From: Oscillospiraceae bacterium
GTDB taxonomy: Bacteria; Bacillota; Clostridia; Oscillospirales; Ruminococcaceae
Reading direction: 5' to 3'
DNA length: 37,357 nt
Assembly: GCA_022769565.1 (NCBI GenBank)
Contig: JALEJQ010000021.1
Coordinates: 1-37,357, forward strand
Shown here: positions 33,274 to 37,357 of the stretch, piece by piece
How positions within the stretch are numbered: the first letter of the stretch is position 1
Layout of the letters: each line of letters starts with the position of its first letter
Program-made: the position numbers and the translations under genes
The notes under the pieces: generated by a model
Database searches by the model: none
What the model saw: the letters and a program-made list of their open reading frames with translations, nothing else
What the model was told of the DNA's origin: nothing

Positions 33274-34489
33274 CAGAATTTCTGCGGCGGTCATCGCTGT
33301 GATAATTGCCGTTTTCGCTGCTGCAAATGTGATATTGCTTACAGATAACAGCGACAGCGGCAGACCATACCGTGTTGAGATAAGCCGTCTGGCACTTGAA
33401 ATAGAGCAGAACGGCTTTGCCGGCGTGGATATATCGGACTGCCGGTATGTGACCGACATTGAAAAATACGGCAGCGGCTTTTACGATACCGACAGCGACT
33501 GCATTATCCGTGAAATAAACGGGGAGCTTTACCGCTTTGACTACACAGCGGATATAAGGTCGGACAAAAGCGGCGTTATATTTACGGTAAATGTTATTCT
33601 CGGGGTAATGTCGGCAGTTATCATTGGGGTGCTTGTTTTTATACGGGTAAAGATTCTGTCACCCTTTGAGAAGCTGACGGAGGTGCCTTATGAATTGTCA
33701 AAGGGCAATCTTACACCGCCCGTAAAGGAAACGAAAAACCGCTTTTTCGGCAGATTTATATGGGGAGTTGACCTGCTCCGTGAGAATATGGAGCAGCAGA
33801 AGCAGCGTGAGCTTGATTTGCAAAGGGATAAGAAAATGCTGCTTTTATCCCTTTCCCACGATATAAAAACTCCGCTGTCTGCAATAAAACTGTACTCAAA
33901 GGCGCTTTCCAAAGGACTTTACGACAGCCCCGAAAAACAGCTTGAAATTGCCGAAAATATCAATATAAAAGCCGATGAGATAGAAAGCTATGTTTCGCAG
34001 ATAATCACCGCTTCAAGAGAGGATTTTCTTAGCCTTGATGTAAACAACGGTGAATTTTACCTCTCGGAGCTTGTGAATAAAATAAAGCTGTACTACACGG
34101 AAAAGCTGTCGCTGATAAAAACTTGTTTTTCCGTGGAAAACTATTCCGACTGCCTGCTGAAAGGCGACCTTGACCGAAGTGTGGAGGTTTTGCAGAATGT
34201 TATGGAAAACGCTGTGAAATACGGTGACGGGAAAAGCATTGCTATCGGTTTTTCGGAGGAGGACGGATGTATTCTTGTGACCGTATGCAACAGCGGCTGT
34301 ACTCTTGAGGATACGGAACTGCCCCATATTTTCGACAGTTTCCGGAGAGGTGCAAATGCTGCAAACGAAAAGGGCAGCGGTCTGGGACTTTACATCTGCC
34401 GTCAGCTTATGCACAAGATGAACGGGGAGATATTTGCGGAGATACGGGAAGGAGCTATATACGTTACGTCGGTGTTTGGCAAAGTTTGA
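33260..34489 (+). CDS. Sensor histidine kinase
   Basis: 409 residues. Membrane helix 7-27, an outside segment of about 75 residues, second helix about 110-132, a short HAMP-like linker, DHp with S-L-S-H-D-I-K-T-P-L (phospho-His near residue 200), then HATPase with N-box E-N-A-V-K-Y-G-D-G, F-box I-F-D-S-F-R-R-G and G2 box G-S-G-L-G-L-Y-I-C-R. The small outside domain suggests it senses a membrane signal or its neighbouring transporter, as in antimicrobial-peptide modules. No terminator of note follows; 34490-34529 shows nothing. Confidence 0.95.
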   Translation: MKAFNRISAAVIAVIIAVFAAANVILLTDNSDSGRPYRVEISRLALEIEQNGFAGVDISDCRYVTDIEKYGSGFYDTDSDCIIREINGELYRFDYTADIRSDKSGVIFTVNVILGVMSAVIIGVLVFIRVKILSPFEKLTEVPYELSKGNLTPPVKETKNRFFGRFIWGVDLLRENMEQQKQRELDLQRDKKMLLLSLSHDIKTPLSAIKLYSKALSKGLYDSPEKQLEIAENINIKADEIESYVSQIITASREDFLSLDVNNGEFYLSELVNKIKLYYTEKLSLIKTCFSVENYSDCLLKGDLDRSVEVLQNVMENAVKYGDGKSIAIGFSEEDGCILVTVCNSGCTLEDTELPHIFDSFRRGANAANEKGSGLGLYICRQLMHKMNGEIFAEIREGAIYVTSVFGKV

Positions 34490-34529
34490 ACCTATGCCTT
34501 GAAATTTACAAAAACGCATATGGTTATCA

Positions 34530-34558
34530 TTGCTTTTTTTGAACGTATATATTATAAT
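34530..34558 (+). promoter_or_regulatory. Sigma-A-like promoter before the membrane protein gene
   Basis: TTGCTT at 34530-34535, 17-base spacer, TATAAT at 34553-34558. It predicts a start near 34565 and a leader of about 92 bases. Confidence 0.6.
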
Positions 34559-34602
34559 TAGGAAAAGTAATGATAAAATACATACAATTTCAAGGAGTAC
34601 AT

Positions 34603-34623
34603 ATGAAGTTTTGCGTCCTTTAA
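34603..34623 (+). CDS. Possible six-codon leader ORF (M-K-F-C-V-L)
   Basis: ATG at 34603 is preceded by AAGGAG (34593-34598), a better ribosome site than many real genes here, and closes with TAA at 34621-34623, 33 bases before the next start. A short coding leader of this type could couple or regulate translation of the downstream gene, but it may be chance. It is offered only as a candidate. Confidence 0.25.
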   Translation: MKFCVL

Positions 34624-34656
34624 TTGTATATCCTCCAACTAAAGGAAAGGGTTTTC

Positions 34657-36912
34657 ATGGAAAAGAAAAACATAACGATGAGCATAACGCTTGCGGACAG
34701 GATAAGGCTTGCAGCAGTTTTGATCTTTCTTGTTTCAGGCATACTTGATGCTGCGGAAGTGATAAAGCTCGGCGCATATCAAGGCAGCCTTGCGCTTGTC
34801 GGCGCAGCATCACTTCTCATAATGGCAGCATCTTTCGTTCTCAGGAAAAAGGAGAGCAGAACCCTGCGTTTCTTCCGCAAAATGGTTATCGCTGCAGCAG
34901 TGCTGGAACTTACATTGTTTCAGCTGCCGTCCTATAATATGATTATGGGCGATTACCCCGTTAAAACTATATTTCCCGCAGATTTTGTGATCTCCGAAGG
35001 CAATTATACTGTAAACAGCGAAAATAAATCTGTCACTATTAACGGAACAGAACAGGTTATCCTTGATTTACGGCAGCTTGATATGGCTGTGGGAACCGTT
35101 ATGGCAAGTGTGAATTTCGGCAATAATACAAAGCGTGTACAGCTTAAAGCGGATATGGCTGATGAAACTAATATTGAACCTCGTAATGATATTGCATCAA
35201 ATGTGATAGTCAGGGGAGATGTTGATTCGGCGTATATGGCGTGTCAGTTTTCGGGCGAGGTCTCACGGCTGCGATTGAAATTTTCCTGCTTCAACGAGGG
35301 CGATACGGCAACAATAAAGGCTATCCATCTGAATCATACCGTACCCTTTGATATTTCGCCCATACGTTTCGGGTTTCTTGTTTTTGCAGTAACTCTGTGC
35401 TATGGTATAACAGTATCCGGCTTTCTGAAAAGACCTTTCCGTCAGAACGGTAAATTCACCGTCATAAGTATTTCAGCACTTACAGCTGCAGCCGTTGCTC
35501 TTGCGTCTGCGATAATTATGATAAAGCTTCCCGAAGAAGGCTTTTTGTCCCGTTGGGAACGAAAGGCAGGCGATCAGATCACTCAGGAGATCGTTGACGC
35601 ATTTGAAAATAAACAGGTAAGCCTGCTTATGGAGCCTTCTCCCGAGCTTATGGCTATGGAAAAACCGTATGACTGGAGCGCAAGAGATCTTGAGGGTGTA
35701 AAATATGAATGGGATCATGTGTATTACAAGGGAAAATATTATTCCTACTATGGCATTGCTCCCGTTATTACCTGTTTTCTTCCTTATCATAAGCTGACAG
35801 GCAATTATTTTGCAAATGATATGGCTGTGTGGATATTTTCTTGCATAGGACTTGTATTTCTCGGATTTACATATATTGCCATAGTAAAACGCTGGCTCAG
35901 AAGCGTACCGTCGGGCTGTATCATTGCAGGTTTTATTATACTTCTTTCCGTGTGCGGAATATGGTTCAGCGTAGGCAGAGCCACATTCTATGAAATTGAG
36001 ATCGCCTCGGGCTTTATGTACCTTAACGCAGGAGCATATTTCCTTATTTCTGCAAACATTTTATCAAATGGGAAAATATCTCTTGTCCGTACTGCGCTAA
36101 GCTCGCTGTGCCTCGGACTTGCAGTGCTGTCAAGACCAACTCTTGCGGTATATGCGGTGTGCGCAGTTGTGTTTGTTGCTATGTCGGTAAAACGCTCTTC
36201 AGACAAGCTGACAGGCAGAGCTGCATTTGTATCATGCGCAGCAGTACCAATAGGCAGCCTTGCCGCAGTACAGATGTGGTATAACTATGCACGCTTCGGC
36301 TCGCCCTTTGATTTTGGGATACAGTATTCCCTTACAATAAACGACTTCGTAAATTCACAGTTTCATTTGATTTTTGTGCTGATATTGCTTTACAACTTCA
36401 TCTTTGCCGTTCCCAGCTTTACAATAGACTATCCCTATATCACAACTCCTTTCGGACGGCTTAATGCAAACGGCTATTTCTTCTCAGATGCAGGCAATAC
36501 TTCCGGCATACTTTTCCTTGCGCTGCCGAGCTTTGGCTATCTGTTAAGCGGACACGCTCTGCGGTATCTGCCCGATCGCAGGACAAAGCTGCGTTACGCT
36601 GTAATGATAGGTCTTCCCTGTGTAATTATGCCGCTTGTGATAATGTGTTCGGCATGGGAAAGCGGATATGCGGTGCGTTATACGGCTGACTTTTCCTGGG
36701 AAATAGTCATAGGTGCGCTTCTGGTGCTGTTTTGGCTTTACAGAAAGAGCTGCAATGAAACAAAAAGGGCTTTGTTCCGAGGATTTATGGCGTTATCCGT
36801 TATGGCTTCGGTTATTCTGAATACTGTTCAGATAATACCGTTTGCATTTAATCAAAATGATTACCCCGAGATCTGCAGAGCAATGCAGGACATCATAGCA
36901 TTTTGGAATTGA
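34657..36912 (+). CDS. Large multi-pass membrane protein, possible GT-C glycosyltransferase
   Basis: 751 residues, with about 12-14 membrane segments. Two or three helices to about residue 115 are followed by an outside beta-rich domain (about 115-235) and then more helices. The motif Y-Y-K-G-K-Y-Y-S-Y-Y-G-I-A-P (near residue 365) recurs in uncharacterised Firmicutes membrane proteins found next to GtrA/GtrB genes, as I recall. No DXD typical of GT-A enzymes. Because the next gene is a GtrB-like enzyme making polyprenyl-phosphate sugars, this could be the transferase that uses them outside the membrane. ATG 34657 is chosen (AAAGGAAAGG 34641-34650); a TTG at 34624 would add 11 residues without a ribosome site. 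Confidence 0.6.
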   Translation: MEKKNITMSITLADRIRLAAVLIFLVSGILDAAEVIKLGAYQGSLALVGAASLLIMAASFVLRKKESRTLRFFRKMVIAAAVLELTLFQLPSYNMIMGDYPVKTIFPADFVISEGNYTVNSENKSVTINGTEQVILDLRQLDMAVGTVMASVNFGNNTKRVQLKADMADETNIEPRNDIASNVIVRGDVDSAYMACQFSGEVSRLRLKFSCFNEGDTATIKAIHLNHTVPFDISPIRFGFLVFAVTLCYGITVSGFLKRPFRQNGKFTVISISALTAAAVALASAIIMIKLPEEGFLSRWERKAGDQITQEIVDAFENKQVSLLMEPSPELMAMEKPYDWSARDLEGVKYEWDHVYYKGKYYSYYGIAPVITCFLPYHKLTGNYFANDMAVWIFSCIGLVFLGFTYIAIVKRWLRSVPSGCIIAGFIILLSVCGIWFSVGRATFYEIEIASGFMYLNAGAYFLISANILSNGKISLVRTALSSLCLGLAVLSRPTLAVYAVCAVVFVAMSVKRSSDKLTGRAAFVSCAAVPIGSLAAVQMWYNYARFGSPFDFGIQYSLTINDFVNSQFHLIFVLILLYNFIFAVPSFTIDYPYITTPFGRLNANGYFFSDAGNTSGILFLALPSFGYLLSGHALRYLPDRRTKLRYAVMIGLPCVIMPLVIMCSAWESGYAVRYTADFSWEIVIGALLVLFWLYRKSCNETKRALFRGFMALSVMASVILNTVQIIPFAFNQNDYPEICRAMQDIIAFWN

Positions 36913-36921
36913 GGTATTTCT

Positions 36922-37357
36922 ATGGATACATTGTATTTAGTAGTCCCTTGCTATAACGAGGAAGAGGTGCTGCCGGAAACTTCAAAGCAGCTGCGCAGTA
37001 AAATGCTTTCTCTTATTGATAGTGGCAGGATCAGCGGCAAAAGCCACATTGTATTTGTAGATGACGGTTCAAGTGACAGAACATGGGAGATAATATCTGA
37101 GCTTCACAGAGATGATACCATATTTCAGGGCATAAGGCTGTCCCGTAACAACGGTCATCAGAACGCACTTCTTGCAGGACTTATGACAGTCAAGAGCCTT
37201 TGTGATATGACGATAACCCTTGACGCCGACCTGCAGGATGATATTGAGGCAATAGATGAAATGATCGAGAAATATTACGGCGGATGCGATATTGTTTATG
37301 GCGTGAGGAATTCAAGAGATACGGATACAGCTTTTAAAAGGAAAACTGCAGAGGGAT
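36922..37357 (+). CDS. GtrB/DPM1-like polyprenyl-phosphate glycosyltransferase (3' end missing)
   Basis: The first 145 residues are present, and the frame runs off the window. M-D-T-L-Y-L-V-V-P-C-Y-N-E-E-E near residues 1-15, F-V-D-D-G-S-S-D-R-T-W near 50, R-L-S-R-N-N-G-H-Q-N-A-L and L-D-A-D-L-Q-D-D-I near 95 are the standard GT2 DPM1/GtrB/ArnC set with the D-A-D metal motif. These enzymes load glucose, mannose or aminoarabinose-like sugars on undecaprenyl phosphate in the cytoplasm. GAGG at 36911-36914 precedes the start, 9 bases after the preceding stop. Expected C-terminal membrane helices lie beyond the window. Confidence 0.92.
   Translation, partial: MDTLYLVVPCYNEEEVLPETSKQLRSKMLSLIDSGRISGKSHIVFVDDGSSDRTWEIISELHRDDTIFQGIRLSRNNGHQNALLAGLMTVKSLCDMTITLDADLQDDIEAIDEMIEKYYGGCDIVYGVRNSRDTDTAFKRKTAEG

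Noticed and set aside
34530-34748. 72-codon frame across the start of the membrane protein
   Set aside because: It overlaps a promoter and the clear start at 34657 in another frame.

Overview
The window is one stretch of a Gram-positive, Clostridia-type chromosome. The best guess is a gut or rumen Ruminococcus or close relative (Oscillospiraceae). That guess rests on the gene content (Wzx/Wzy-type polysaccharide genes without LPS genes, OmpR-type system beside an FtsX-type ABC exporter, very large secreted repeat proteins), the AGGAGG-type ribosome binding sites and the coding style. No rRNA, tRNA or CRISPR was seen.

Layout. (1) 1-8670, plus strand: a cell-surface polysaccharide operon. It holds a GalU-like nucleotidyltransferase (5' end missing), GT8 and GT32-like glycosyltransferases, a Wzy-like membrane protein, a DUF115/MptE-like protein, a Wzx flippase, a KdsB-like CMP-ulosonate synthetase, and a pyruvate-aldolase-like enzyme fused to a second DUF115/GT42-like domain. 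The last four suggest a CMP-activated 3-deoxy-ulosonic acid that is made, activated, transferred and exported. (2) 8647-9330: a scar with a duplicated end of the aldolase gene, an IS30-family transposase remnant and a frameshifted pseudogene. (3) 9362-24416: two giant secreted repeat proteins (1581 and 1911 residues) flank a minus-strand sensor of 1301 residues. The sensor joins a membrane domain, a two-component-type propeller, Y_Y_Y, HD-GYP and a receiver. It points to c-di-GMP turnover controlled by an extracellular signal. (4) 24578-29080: a sigma-A-type promoter with perfect consensus hexamers drives a one-module NRPS (C-A-T) fused to a PlsC-type acyltransferase, translationally overlapped with a HAD phosphatase. 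A hand-read specificity code resembles glycine. A lipoamino acid or aminoacylated lipid is the simplest product guess. (5) 29110-29307: a MITE-like element with 38-bp inverted repeats. (6) 29390-34489: ABC permease, ABC ATPase, response regulator and histidine kinase in one operon. (7) 34530-37357: a large membrane protein with the look of a GT-C glycosyltransferase, followed by a GtrB/DPM-like glycosyltransferase cut by the window end.

The common theme is the cell envelope: a surface polysaccharide, large surface proteins, a c-di-GMP enzyme, a lipid-modifying NRPS, an envelope-stress-type exporter and membrane glycosylation. The most novel parts are the aldolase/DUF115 fusion, the NRPS-PlsC fusion, the HD-GYP sensor with its paired repeat proteins, and the small mobile and regulatory elements. 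All functions are from reading motifs by eye; no database search was run.
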